Source: JAICWY01 sp964531205 | GTDB lineage: Bacteria; Vulcanimicrobiota; Vulcanimicrobiia; Vulcanimicrobiales; Vulcanimicrobiaceae | NCBI GenBank assembly: GCA_964531205.1 | Contig: CAZHGH010000101.1 | Span: forward strand, 1 to 10,387 | Direction of reading: 5' to 3' | DNA length: 10,387 nucleotides | Shown here: one piece after another, positions 1 to 7,283 of the stretch | Numbering within the stretch: position 1 is the first letter of the stretch | Layout of the letters: each line of letters opens with the position of its first letter | Position numbers and translations under genes: made by a program | Notes under the pieces: generated by a model | Seen by the model: the letters and a program-made list of their open reading frames with translations, nothing else | What the model was told of the DNA's origin: nothing | The model's database searches: none

Positions 1-16
1 GGGCCGGAGGCGCGAT

Positions 17-940
17 ATGCTTGAGCAGCCGAGTACCGCCGAAGCGTGGCCAAGTCTTCATTACGACGACTGGAAAGATACGCTCGAGACGCTTCATATG
101 TGGACGCAGATCGTCGGCAAGGTGCGGCTCGCGCACGAGCCGATGGTCAATCACTGGTGGCAAGTACCACTGTACGTAACGTCGCGCGGTCTTACGACCG
201 GACCCATGCCATGCACGCGGTCGCGCACGTTTCAAATCGATTTCGATTTTCTCGACCACGTGTTGTGGATTGCCGAGTGCGACGGGGGCCGATCGAGCAT
301 TGCACTGCGGCCAATGCCGGTTGCCGAATTTTACGCAGAACTGATGCACCGGCTGCAAGAACTCGGAATTCCGACAACCATTCGCGCAATTCCGAATGAA
401 ATTCCTGAGGCTATTCCCTTCGCGGAAGATTACACGCACGCATCGTACGATAAAGAGTACGTGCACCGCTTTTGGCGCGTCCTGATTCAAGCCGATCGAT
501 TGTCCAAGGAATTTCGTGCGCGCTTCATCGGCAAGGCGAGTCCGGTTCACTTTTTCTGGGGCGCCTTCGATCTCGCCGTCACGCGCTTTTCCGGACGTCG
601 CGCTCCGCCGCATCCCGGCGGTTTTCCCAACATTCCGGATTGGGTCATGCGCGAAGCCTATTCGCACGAAGTCAGCAGTTGCGGTTTTTGGCCGGGCGGG
701 TATGGAGTGGATGCGGTGTTTTATGCGTACGCGTATCCCGAGCCCGAAGGCTTTGCGAAAGCTCAGGCCGAGCCGCCCGAGGCGTACTACAACACGCAGC
801 TACGCGAATTCATGCTTCCGTACGAAGCGGTCCGTCAGTCTTCGAATCCCGACGATATGGTTCTTTCGTTCTTTCAAACAACGTACGAAGCAGCCGCGGA
901 TCTTGCCGGCTGGGATCGTGCAGCACTCGAACGCAGGTGA
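17..940 (+). CDS. DUF5996 family protein, 307 aa
   Basis: This is a probable cytoplasmic protein of the DUF5996 family, whose function is unknown. The family pattern runs through the whole protein: a WPSLHYDDWKDTLETLHMWT-type opening (residues 11-30) followed by QIVGKVRL, NHWWQVPLYVTSRGLTT (45-61), a Phe/Asp-rich FQIDFDFLDH strand (72-81), SPVHFFWGAFDLAVTRFSGR (175-194), and EAYSHEVSSCGFWPGG (213-228). The length fits a complete family member. The ATG at 17 is preceded by GGAGG at 6-10 with a 6-nt spacer, which supports this start, although the window begins only 16 bases upstream and no promoter can be judged. Conserved His, Trp and Glu residues could form an active site, but no reaction can be assigned. 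There is no signal peptide. It probably shares a transcript with the gene that starts 2 nt after its stop. Confidence 0.88.
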   Translation: MLEQPSTAEAWPSLHYDDWKDTLETLHMWTQIVGKVRLAHEPMVNHWWQVPLYVTSRGLTTGPMPCTRSRTFQIDFDFLDHVLWIAECDGGRSSIALRPMPVAEFYAELMHRLQELGIPTTIRAIPNEIPEAIPFAEDYTHASYDKEYVHRFWRVLIQADRLSKEFRARFIGKASPVHFFWGAFDLAVTRFSGRRAPPHPGGFPNIPDWVMREAYSHEVSSCGFWPGGYGVDAVFYAYAYPEPEGFAKAQAEPPEAYYNTQLREFMLPYEAVRQSSNPDDMVLSFFQTTYEAAADLAGWDRAALERR

Positions 941-942
941 AC

Positions 943-1455
943 ATGATAGCAACCATTCTTCTCGCGCAAATCATGGCAGCGAAAACCACGACGGTAACAT
1001 TCAATCCCGCAAAAATGAAAGTCACGGCGACGATCACCGGTTCGTGCTGGACCGGATCGATTGCTTCGCTGCGATCTGACGCGTATCGCTGCATGTCTGG
1101 AAACAATATTCACGACCCGTGCTTTAAGGTTGATGCGAAGAGCGTCGTCTGCCCCACAAACGTCGTCGCAAACAGCGGCATCCGCATCTCTTTGCGTAAG
1201 CCGTTGCCGCGCGCGAATCCAGAGGCTCCGCCCAACGCGTTCATGATGGCGCTTGCGGGCGGGATTACGTGCAATATGGGCACCGGCACGACTATCCCGG
1301 GATACCCGTTCGATTGTTCGTCCGGACTTGTCTGCGCCGCTCCGCTAACGGCGTCGAAACCACCATCCGCGCTATTCGTTCAATGCGGCAAACCCAAAAG
1401 CGGCACGGCCGTCTCGAATACGGGACGCTATTTAGTCACGATGATGTATCGCTGA
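943..1455 (+). CDS. Small cysteine-rich probable exported protein, 170 aa, function unknown
   Basis: I do not recognise a named function. The ATG at 943 has an AGGTGA ribosome site at 935-940 that contains the stop codon of the DUF5996 gene, so translation is probably coupled. The open frame extends further upstream inside the DUF5996 gene, but that part is a shadow. The protein opens with a short hydrophobic stretch (MIATILLAQIMAA) that could be a minimal signal peptide, though it lacks the usual Lys/Arg n-region. It holds eight cysteines (35, 50, 60, 70, 110, 125, 131, 148), with motifs CWTGS, DAYRCM and HDPCF. An even number of spaced cysteines in a small protein suggests disulfides and an extracytoplasmic site. 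Residues 82-92 are basic and proline-containing. The 3' end overlaps the convergent GGDEF/EAL gene by 20 bp. Being a real gene is well supported; its location is inferred. Confidence 0.72.
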   Translation: MIATILLAQIMAAKTTTVTFNPAKMKVTATITGSCWTGSIASLRSDAYRCMSGNNIHDPCFKVDAKSVVCPTNVVANSGIRISLRKPLPRANPEAPPNAFMMALAGGITCNMGTGTTIPGYPFDCSSGLVCAAPLTASKPPSALFVQCGKPKSGTAVSNTGRYLVTMMYR

Positions 1456-3688
1456 CGCTGCTTTGCGCGAAAGCGAACGCTTCGAAGTCCTCGCGCGAAA
1501 CCGGCCTGCAAATGTGATAGCCCTGCACACGATCGCACCGCAGGGCTGCGAAGACGCTATGTTGGTACGGCGTTTCTATGCCCTCCGCCGTGACGGACAA
1601 CTGCAGTTTATGCGCGATTGCAATGATTGCTTCGGCCACGGAGCGGTCGATGTCGCGCTCGATGCCCTCGACGAATGCGCGATCGATCTTCATTGTGTCG
1701 AGAGGCAGGCGCTTGAGATACGAAAACGCGCTGTAGCCGGTTCCGAAGTCGTCGACTGCGATGCGAACGCCCATGCGCTTTACAGCCTGAAGGATGCCGA
1801 TGACGGATTCGGCGTTCGGAACGAGTCCGGATTCGGTAATCTCGATTTCCAAGAGCGACGGATTAATGGAGTTTTCGCGTACGATATGTGCGAGCGCGTC
1901 TACGAAGTCCGGCTGTCCGAGCTGCCGCGGCGAGATATTAATCGACATCGTCAGCGGTAAGCCTGCGAGCTGCCAGCGCATGACTTGACGCGCAGCCTCT
2001 TCAATCACCCACATGCCGATCGGTACGATGGCTCCGGTGTCTTCCGCGATAGAGATGAATTCGCCGGGCAAATGGAGGTTACCGTCGCCGTCGATCCACC
2101 GAAGCAACGCTTCTGCCGCCACGATGCGGTTGGTCGCCGTTTCGACGATCGGTTGATAGTGAAGGACGAGTTTGTTCCCTGCAAGGGCGCGCTGCAATTC
2201 GTTTTGTACGTAGTGGCGCCTGGACGCGACCGCGTGCATTTCAGGCGCAAAGAACGCGTAGCGCCGTTCGGTCTGCTCTTTCGCCGAATACATCGCGGTA
2301 TCGGCATTGCGAATTAGGACTTCCGCGTTCACTCCATGTTTGGGATATATCGCGACGCCGATGCTTGCAGCAAGAGAGAATTCGTACGATTCGACGGCGA
2401 ACGGCGCACCCATACCATACACGACTTGCCGGCACAGCCGTTCCACTTCGGTTTCCGTAACGTCGCGCAGGACCGCGACGAACTCGTCGCCGCCCCAGCG
2501 CGCGAGCAACGCATGCTGCGGAAGCAGCAACGCCAAACGCCGCGCGACTTCTTGTAAGAGAATGTCGCCGACTGAGTGTCCGAGCGTGTCGTTGATATCC
2601 TTAAACCGGTCGAGATCGAGGAACATCACCGCGCACTTATGGTTACCGGTCTGGGCCTCAGCAAGCGCTTCGCCGAGCACTTCACGAAGCGTTGCGCGAT
2701 TCGCGAGACCCGTCAACGAATCGTAGCGTGCCATTCGCGCGAGGCTGACTTCCGCTTCTTTACGCGCCGTGATATCCATCACGGTTCCGAGACGGCGCAC
2801 CGGTTTGCCCTCAATGCCGTATTCGTGCATTCCGCGCAGTTGAACCCATCGCACCGCGCCGTTATGCAGAATGATCCGGTGATCGATGGTGAAGGGAATG
2901 CGCATTTCCAGGGACCGCCTGAACTCGTGCTCCACGGCTGCGCGATCGTCAGGATGTATTGAACGGGCGTAGAGTTCCGGAAGTGCGGCGGCCGGCGTAT
3001 CGAGCGGCAAACCAAAGATGCGGAACATCTCCGCGGACCACTCGACCGCTTCCGGCTCCAATTCTTGCGACCAATTGCCGAGGTGCGTGATCGCATGCAC
3101 TTCCTCGAGTTTGCGCGTGGCTTCCAGTGCCTGCAGGCGGCTGCGAAGCTCGCTTTGCTGAATGCGAATGCGCAGCGATGCCGGAATGAACGCAAGGACG
3201 TAGGCCGTGCCGAAGATTGCGAGCGTCGTGAGGTTGTACGGCTGCCAAAAGATTCCGCGCCATGCCGAGTAGAACACCATGATCGCGAACCCGAGAATGA
3301 TTGCAATCGCGAGCGTGGACGACCGGTAAAACGCATTCTGCGCGCCGATGATCACGAGCAGACCCGAAGCAATATAGAGATAATGATCGCCGCTGTTGAC
3401 GATAAGCAGATCGATGACCGCGAGCGCAGTTACGACTTGTACGAACTGCAATGCGTGAGCGTGGCAGCGGCTTCGCGGGAAGCCGAGCAGTACGGCGGCA
3501 ACGGTGAGCGAACACCCCGCGCTTAGAAGTCTTAGCGCGAGCGAGTCCGGCGGCACACCGGCATTGGGTTGAAGTACGTAATGGAAAGCGGGAAGCAACG
3601 CTGCGATAAGGGCGCTGTAAAGTAAGGCCGTCGTATACGCGTTGCGCTCTAACCAGGCCTCATACAAGACATCCTTTTCCGTACGCAC
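1436..3688 (-). CDS. Membrane-bound PAS-GGDEF-EAL cyclic-di-GMP enzyme, about 750 aa
   Basis: This is a bifunctional c-di-GMP signalling protein at the inner membrane. From a GTG start at 3688, residues 19-170 hold about six hydrophobic segments, followed by a short helical linker, a PAS_3-type sensor domain (about 200-312, ending RRLGTVMDITARKEAE), a diguanylate cyclase domain beginning YDSLTGLANR (322-331) with an intact GGDEF (399-403), and a phosphodiesterase domain. The EAL motif is intact (526-528), as are SINISPRQL, LEIEITES, DDFGTGYS (646-653), KIDRAFV and AEGIET, so hydrolysis of c-di-GMP is likely. The RxxD inhibitory site expected before GGDEF is replaced by PQHA. The start is uncertain: GTG lies 1 nt after the TPR gene stop without a clear ribosome site, while a TTG at 3667 has AAAAGGA at 3672-3678. 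It is the last gene of the six-gene operon. The membrane sensor type is not recognised. Confidence 0.93.
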   Translation of the reverse strand: MRTEKDVLYEAWLERNAYTTALLYSALIAALLPAFHYVLQPNAGVPPDSLALRLLSAGCSLTVAAVLLGFPRSRCHAHALQFVQVVTALAVIDLLIVNSGDHYLYIASGLLVIIGAQNAFYRSSTLAIAIILGFAIMVFYSAWRGIFWQPYNLTTLAIFGTAYVLAFIPASLRIRIQQSELRSRLQALEATRKLEEVHAITHLGNWSQELEPEAVEWSAEMFRIFGLPLDTPAAALPELYARSIHPDDRAAVEHEFRRSLEMRIPFTIDHRIILHNGAVRWVQLRGMHEYGIEGKPVRRLGTVMDITARKEAEVSLARMARYDSLTGLANRATLREVLGEALAEAQTGNHKCAVMFLDLDRFKDINDTLGHSVGDILLQEVARRLALLLPQHALLARWGGDEFVAVLRDVTETEVERLCRQVVYGMGAPFAVESYEFSLAASIGVAIYPKHGVNAEVLIRNADTAMYSAKEQTERRYAFFAPEMHAVASRRHYVQNELQRALAGNKLVLHYQPIVETATNRIVAAEALLRWIDGDGNLHLPGEFISIAEDTGAIVPIGMWVIEEAARQVMRWQLAGLPLTMSINISPRQLGQPDFVDALAHIVRENSINPSLLEIEITESGLVPNAESVIGILQAVKRMGVRIAVDDFGTGYSAFSYLKRLPLDTMKIDRAFVEGIERDIDRSVAEAIIAIAHKLQLSVTAEGIETPYQHSVFAALRCDRVQGYHICRPVSREDFEAFAFAQSSVSDTSS

Positions 3689-3689
3689 A

Positions 3690-5027
3690 CTACCATTTCG
3701 GCAAATCCCCCCGCATGGGACAGGGCCAAAAGGCCCTCCGGGCTTGAGGCGCATAGAAGGGATCGAAGTCTTTATTGAGCGCAAGCGCCTGGCGCATGTA
3801 CTCGCGACCGGCGGAACAGTGACCGTAGTGCATTTCTATAACTGCGGCGTGGAACAGAATCCGTGGATCTTGCGTGTGCAGACGCGTCGCGGAACGTATG
3901 GCGCGATACGCCTCGCTCCAGTGTGCCGCCATTGCGGCAGCCCACGCGAGGGTATCTTGCGCGAAGATTTCGTTTCCCCGTCGCTCCGCTTCGCGGCGCG
4001 CGATGCGCAGTGAGTCCGCAAGACGTACGCCGTGTTCGCTGTAGTAGACTGAAAGCAAACGATCGTTGATGCGGTACGCGTTTCCGATGCGCTCGACGGC
4101 GAAGATCAGCGCTTGCGTCTGCTGTGCTTGCGCGGTTTCTCCTAACGCGCGTTGCGAGTCGGCAAGATAGCCGAGCGTTTCAGGTTCGGGAATAATCGCG
4201 GCACCTTTCGTTGCCGCGTCCTGTGCGCATGTCCAATCGCGCGTTGCCCAACAGATGCGCGCCAGCGCACGATATGCCAGTTCGAAGTTCGGGAACGCGT
4301 CGATCGCAATTCCTTCCTCATGTTTTGCCTGATCGATGTCGCCGGCGGTGAAAGCCATCTCGCCGAGCCGGTAATGATACCACGCGCGCGATTCGGCGGA
4401 GTTGTCGACTACTTCGTCGCTGATTTCCGCGGCGCGGCGCATGAGCGAACGTGCTTGGGTGAGACGCCCCGTTACTTCGTCGTAACGCGCTTGCGCCGCC
4501 CACACGGCGGCATCGTCCCTAATGCGATGCGCAATTCGTAGATCGGCTGCCGCTTGCGCGTACCGGCCCATCTCCATGTCGAGCAGCGCCATTTGGGCCG
4601 GCGCGTTTGCGTCGAATGGATTCTCGGCAAACGCCGAACGTTCGTACCGGAGTGCGAGCGCGAAGTTGTGCAACGCATAGTTTGCCGATGCGAGAATACT
4701 GTACGCGCTTGCGTTGTTCTGCGGCTGCAATTGCAGCGCGCGTTTCGCTTGATGAATCGCACGTTCTACGTCGCCGACGTCGAGCGCCTCACGATAGCGC
4801 TGCATATATTGCCCGGCCAGCAAAGCCGCGGAGATTTGATCCCGCGGATCTTTGCGAACGCGCTGCTCGTAAAACGCGACGGTGCTGTCGCGATACGAAT
4901 AATCAGGCAGCACCGGTGCAACGTAACTGCGCGATGCACTCGCAGTACGTAAACCGAGAAGCGGCCACGCGGCGATCGCTGCGAGAGCGATCGCCGCAAT
5001 CAGCAGCTTACTGCGGCGCGCCCACAT
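3690..5027 (-). CDS. Membrane-anchored tetratricopeptide repeat (TPR) protein, 445 aa
   Basis: This is a probable scaffold protein facing the outside of the inner membrane. Residues 1-5 are basic and 8-25 are a hydrophobic Ala/Ile/Leu stretch, which looks like a signal anchor or uncleaved signal peptide. From about residue 64 to 418 the protein is built of helical-pair repeats with the TPR spacing of small and aromatic residues. Clearer units lie near 84-103 (ERAIHQAKRALQLQPQN), 107-137 (AYSILASANYALHNFALALR), 214-245 (AWYHYRLGEMAFTAGDIDQA), 248-277 and 387-418. Cysteines at 259, 267, 404 and 436 could form disulfides if exported. The ATG at 5027 lies inside the end of the DUF4331 C-half gene (20-bp overlap) with only a weak ribosome site, so coupled translation is likely. 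The partner is unknown; the operon suggests the DUF4331 pair or the transporters. A strong hairpin lies within the anchor codons. Confidence 0.88.
   Translation of the reverse strand: MWARRSKLLIAAIALAAIAAWPLLGLRTASASRSYVAPVLPDYSYRDSTVAFYEQRVRKDPRDQISAALLAGQYMQRYREALDVGDVERAIHQAKRALQLQPQNNASAYSILASANYALHNFALALRYERSAFAENPFDANAPAQMALLDMEMGRYAQAAADLRIAHRIRDDAAVWAAQARYDEVTGRLTQARSLMRRAAEISDEVVDNSAESRAWYHYRLGEMAFTAGDIDQAKHEEGIAIDAFPNFELAYRALARICWATRDWTCAQDAATKGAAIIPEPETLGYLADSQRALGETAQAQQTQALIFAVERIGNAYRINDRLLSVYYSEHGVRLADSLRIARREAERRGNEIFAQDTLAWAAAMAAHWSEAYRAIRSATRLHTQDPRILFHAAVIEMHYGHCSAGREYMRQALALNKDFDPFYAPQARRAFWPCPMRGDLPKW
4969..4997 (-). repeat. Perfect 12-bp hairpin within the start of the TPR gene
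   Basis: GCGGCGATCGCT (4969-4980) and AGCGATCGCCGC (4986-4997) are exact inverted copies separated by 5 nt. In the operon mRNA the stem begins 10 nt after the stop codon of the DUF4331 C-half gene and about 30 nt into the TPR gene. No U-run follows, so it is not an intrinsic terminator. It encodes part of the Ala/Ile-rich membrane anchor, and that repetitive protein sequence may explain some of the symmetry. Confidence 0.6.
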
Positions 5028-5718
5028 AGGGGAACGTCGTCGTGAAGTGCTTTGGCGCTGTCTGCCAGCTCACGTTGTCGGTCGTCAAATTGGGTCGATG
5101 CCCCGAAGGAAATGAAGCGTCGGCACGTCCGTCTGATTCGTTGTTGTCATCGGGCGCAAGACCGAGTGCCGCAACGGTATTTCCGAAAATTGCGCCGAGC
5201 GAGATGTCGATGACGTCGTCGGTGAGCGCGCGGCCGCCGAACGGTTTCAGACCTTTCGGCAATTGCGTCGCGCCGCCCGTTTCGATGCCCAAGTAGTTGT
5301 TGCACGTTCCCGGTGCTTTACCGATGCACGAATCGCTGGTTCCGTTCATATCCGCGATCTGCACGTCTGGTGTAAGCACCGCTTTGAGAACATTGGCGAT
5401 TGCACTGCTTCTTCCGCCGACATTTTCGGTGAACGAGACGATCTCCGGACCGATGGTTGCGGCATCGTCATTCGGCGTGTCGGTGTTGTTCGCTTGATGT
5501 TCCGCAAACGTTGCGAACACTTCGTTGATCGCGGGGCGGTTGAGGCGATCGAGTTGTTTGAAAGGTCCGCTTCCCAGAAGATCCGCCGGGCCATTGTTGT
5601 TTTGATTCGCCGGCGGTGCCGTAGGCGCGAGGGTGCCGGTCGTTCCACCGCCTCCGCACGCCGCAAGTATCAGCGATACAGCCATCGCTGGAATCGTTTT
5701 CTGCAAAAACGTTTTCAT
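5008..5718 (-). CDS. Lipoprotein matching the C-terminal half of DUF4331, 236 aa
   Basis: This exported lipoprotein looks like the second half of the DUF4331 family. It begins with a lipoprotein signal peptide: basic residues, a hydrophobic core, and a lipobox LAAC with Cys21, followed by a flexible Gly/Thr/Pro/Asn linker (22-45). Family motifs then follow: RLNRPAINEVF (58-68), GGRALTDDVIDISLGAIFG (161-179) and a final FPYVGAP (229-235). DUF4331 proteins usually carry these after an N-terminal part that is absent here and is instead encoded by the next gene upstream. Cys131 and Cys139 (DSCIGKAPGTCNN) may form a disulfide. The ribosome site AGGAGAG (5723-5729) overlaps the stop codon of the upstream gene, and the intergenic gap is 9 nt. 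The biochemical role of DUF4331 is unknown to me. The family call is strong, the function is not. Confidence 0.87.
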   Translation of the reverse strand: MKTFLQKTIPAMAVSLILAACGGGGTTGTLAPTAPPANQNNNGPADLLGSGPFKQLDRLNRPAINEVFATFAEHQANNTDTPNDDAATIGPEIVSFTENVGGRSSAIANVLKAVLTPDVQIADMNGTSDSCIGKAPGTCNNYLGIETGGATQLPKGLKPFGGRALTDDVIDISLGAIFGNTVAALGLAPDDNNESDGRADASFPSGHRPNLTTDNVSWQTAPKHFTTTFPYVGAPQ

Positions 5719-5727
5719 AGCGCTCTC

Positions 5728-6486
5728 CTACCTTCCACTCGCGGTGTACGTCGTAACCCAGTAAGCAATTCTCGAGCCGCCGCACCCCGCGACAAGATCC
5801 GCGCGCGGCATCTCGACAACAAGTGAGAGCACGTTCAGGTGGTAAAGCGCGTCGGAACCCGGATTGTTAAAGCCTTGCGGGCACGTGCCGTTGCCGAGCT
5901 TCGGTAAACAGCTTTGCGCGCTGCTGCCCGCGTTACGGTCCGGCAAGATTTTCAAAAACTGCGCCAGATCGAAAAAGAACGGATCCTCGCGCGCGCCTGC
6001 AAAGACTTTCATATGACCGACTGTGAACGGCGTGTTGATTGTTCCGCTGCCGTTTGCCGTAAGCAACGTGCTTTGATTTCCCGTCGTCGCCGGATGTCCG
6101 GGACCGAAGATCTGAATCTGCTGGTTCGGTCCCGGTTCTCCCGCGGCGAATTGAATGACGAACGTTTGAGAGATTTTCTGCGCGGGAAGCGCCGTGTTCT
6201 CGTCGACGGCGTCGAAGTTCATTTGATACAGCACGCCCGGATCGAAGAACGTGCTTAAACCTTGGCCACTCGGGATGAGCGGATGCACGTTCATGACCAT
6301 GACGACGTTGTTGGGATCGTCGGGCGCCGGGAAAATGTACGGATCGGTAATATCCGCGCCCGGGCGGCCTAACGTGATTGGTGAGTCCTGGTGATCCGAG
6401 CTGCGCGCCGGGTGCGTGATGTAGAGCGAGAACGCGGCAACGAGAGCGACGATCACCGTGAGACCACCGATAAGGCGAGTTCTCAT
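5728..6486 (-). CDS. Exported protein matching the N-terminal half of DUF4331, 252 aa
   Basis: This secreted or membrane-anchored protein corresponds to the first half of DUF4331. Residues 1-24 form a signal peptide or anchor (basic MRTR, then a hydrophobic run). Mature-region motifs include SSDHQDSPI (29-37, matching the family's SSHREAP-type opening), DITDPYIFPAPDDPNNVVMVMNV (45-67), FAGAREDPFFFDLAQF (162-177) and LYHLNVLSLVVEMPRADL (214-231). It stops at Arg252 just where a full DUF4331 protein would continue into the part encoded by the next gene. Cys193, Cys202 and Cys235 are present. The ATG at 6486 overlaps the permease stop codon as ATGA, with GGAG at 6495-6498 as ribosome site. Because both halves have their own export signals and good ribosome sites, this looks like a functional two-gene arrangement rather than a recent frameshift. 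Function is unknown. Confidence 0.88.
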   Translation of the reverse strand: MRTRLIGGLTVIVALVAAFSLYITHPARSSDHQDSPITLGRPGADITDPYIFPAPDDPNNVVMVMNVHPLIPSGQGLSTFFDPGVLYQMNFDAVDENTALPAQKISQTFVIQFAAGEPGPNQQIQIFGPGHPATTGNQSTLLTANGSGTINTPFTVGHMKVFAGAREDPFFFDLAQFLKILPDRNAGSSAQSCLPKLGNGTCPQGFNNPGSDALYHLNVLSLVVEMPRADLVAGCGGSRIAYWVTTYTASGR

Positions 6487-7283
6487 GGTAGTTGCTCCAT
6501 TATGGAATCGATACGGCGTATCTGCCGTGTCGTGAGGAAGATCCAGAGGAAAACTGCGAGTAACGTGCTGACGAGCAGTCCGCTCACGGCGATATCCGGA
6601 ATGCCCGGTTCAACGCCGATTGCGCCCAGCAGTTCGTATCCGGCGATAGCAATTGCAAAGAGCGTGACCGATAGCAGCCACACGCGCATGACAGGCGGTA
6701 AGCGGCCGGCGCGATACGTTACGAGACGATGCACGAGCACGGAGTCGAGCGTATCGGTGCACGTCATGCCGATGGAAAACATCGACGCAACCAGCAGCGC
6801 TCCGCCGAGGCCCGCGTCGGCGCCGAGCGCGACCGCGTAAGTTGCGATCTGACTCGACGTTTCGAATCCGAAGCCGAAAAGCAAACCAACTGGAATTGCG
6901 AGCCACGGGCTGCTGCCGTCGCGCAGCGCCTGCGGTAAAAGACGCGTCTTCGCACCTGCAATGCGATCGGTTTCGCCGGCAGCGAGTTGGCGAAGATTCA
7001 GCGCGGCGATCAACAGTAAGACGACGATACTGATCCACGTACCGGCCGTTTCGATTGCATGCGCGTGGGTAGAGAGCCGCGATCCGAGATAACCGAGCAG
7101 CGCAGCGATGGCCAGCACCATTATCGTATGACCGGAAGCAAAAAGCGTGCCGATGAATCGGCTGAGTGACGGGCGCGCTTGCGCGGAGTTGCGCGTGAGG
7201 TTGTCGATAGCTGCCAGGTGATCCGGATCCGCGCCGTGGCGCAAACCCAGCGCAAAGACGGTAAACGCGCTTGTGAGGATCAT
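6483..7283 (-). CDS. NiCoT (HoxN/HupN/NixA)-type nickel/cobalt permease, 266 aa
   Basis: This inner-membrane permease is predicted to move Ni2+ or Co2+. The NiCoT signature is present near the N terminus: LRHGADPDHLAAIDNLTR (14-31), containing the HX4DH motif His16-Asp21-His22 in the first membrane helix. Other family-like elements are FASGHTIMV (48-56), FGFGFETSSQIA (136-147) and GMTCTDTLDS (172-181), the last two resembling the FGFDTATE and GMxxxDTxD motifs. There are six to eight hydrophobic segments, and a STHAHAIE loop at 71-78 adds histidines. At 266 residues it is shorter than classical NiCoT proteins (over 300). The open frame runs upstream to 7553, but the ATG at 7283 is the right start because it overlaps the stop of the NicO gene as ATGA and begins directly at the conserved region. 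Metal choice and direction cannot be read from sequence. Confidence 0.88.
   Translation of the reverse strand: MILTSAFTVFALGLRHGADPDHLAAIDNLTRNSAQARPSLSRFIGTLFASGHTIMVLAIAALLGYLGSRLSTHAHAIETAGTWISIVVLLLIAALNLRQLAAGETDRIAGAKTRLLPQALRDGSSPWLAIPVGLLFGFGFETSSQIATYAVALGADAGLGGALLVASMFSIGMTCTDTLDSVLVHRLVTYRAGRLPPVMRVWLLSVTLFAIAIAGYELLGAIGVEPGIPDIAVSGLLVSTLLAVFLWIFLTTRQIRRIDSIMEQLP

Noticed and set aside
472..942. Upstream extension of the cysteine-rich gene into the DUF5996 gene
   Set aside because: It encodes an Arg/Ser-rich shadow of DUF5996. The ATG at 943 has a good ribosome site.
3722..3737. AGGGCC/GGCCCT hairpin as a terminator before the c-di-GMP gene
   Set aside because: The stem is only 6 bp, lies in coding sequence and has no U-run after it. 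Stems this short are expected by chance in GC-rich DNA.
3689..3784. Upstream in-frame extension of the PAS-GGDEF-EAL gene to an ATG at 3784
   Set aside because: It lies wholly within the last codons of the TPR gene in another frame and codes a Pro/Gly-rich stretch unlike a membrane-protein start. GTG 3688 or TTG 3667 is more likely.
5719..5727. Frameshift or sequencing error splitting one DUF4331 gene
   Set aside because: The second half has its own ribosome site, signal peptide, lipobox and linker, which an accidental break would not provide.
5263..5826. Plus-strand open frame of 187 codons opposite the DUF4331 genes
   Set aside because: Arg-rich mirror of the minus-strand genes, without a ribosome site or recognisable domain. 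Similar mirrors at 1463-1960 and 3065-3526 were also left out.
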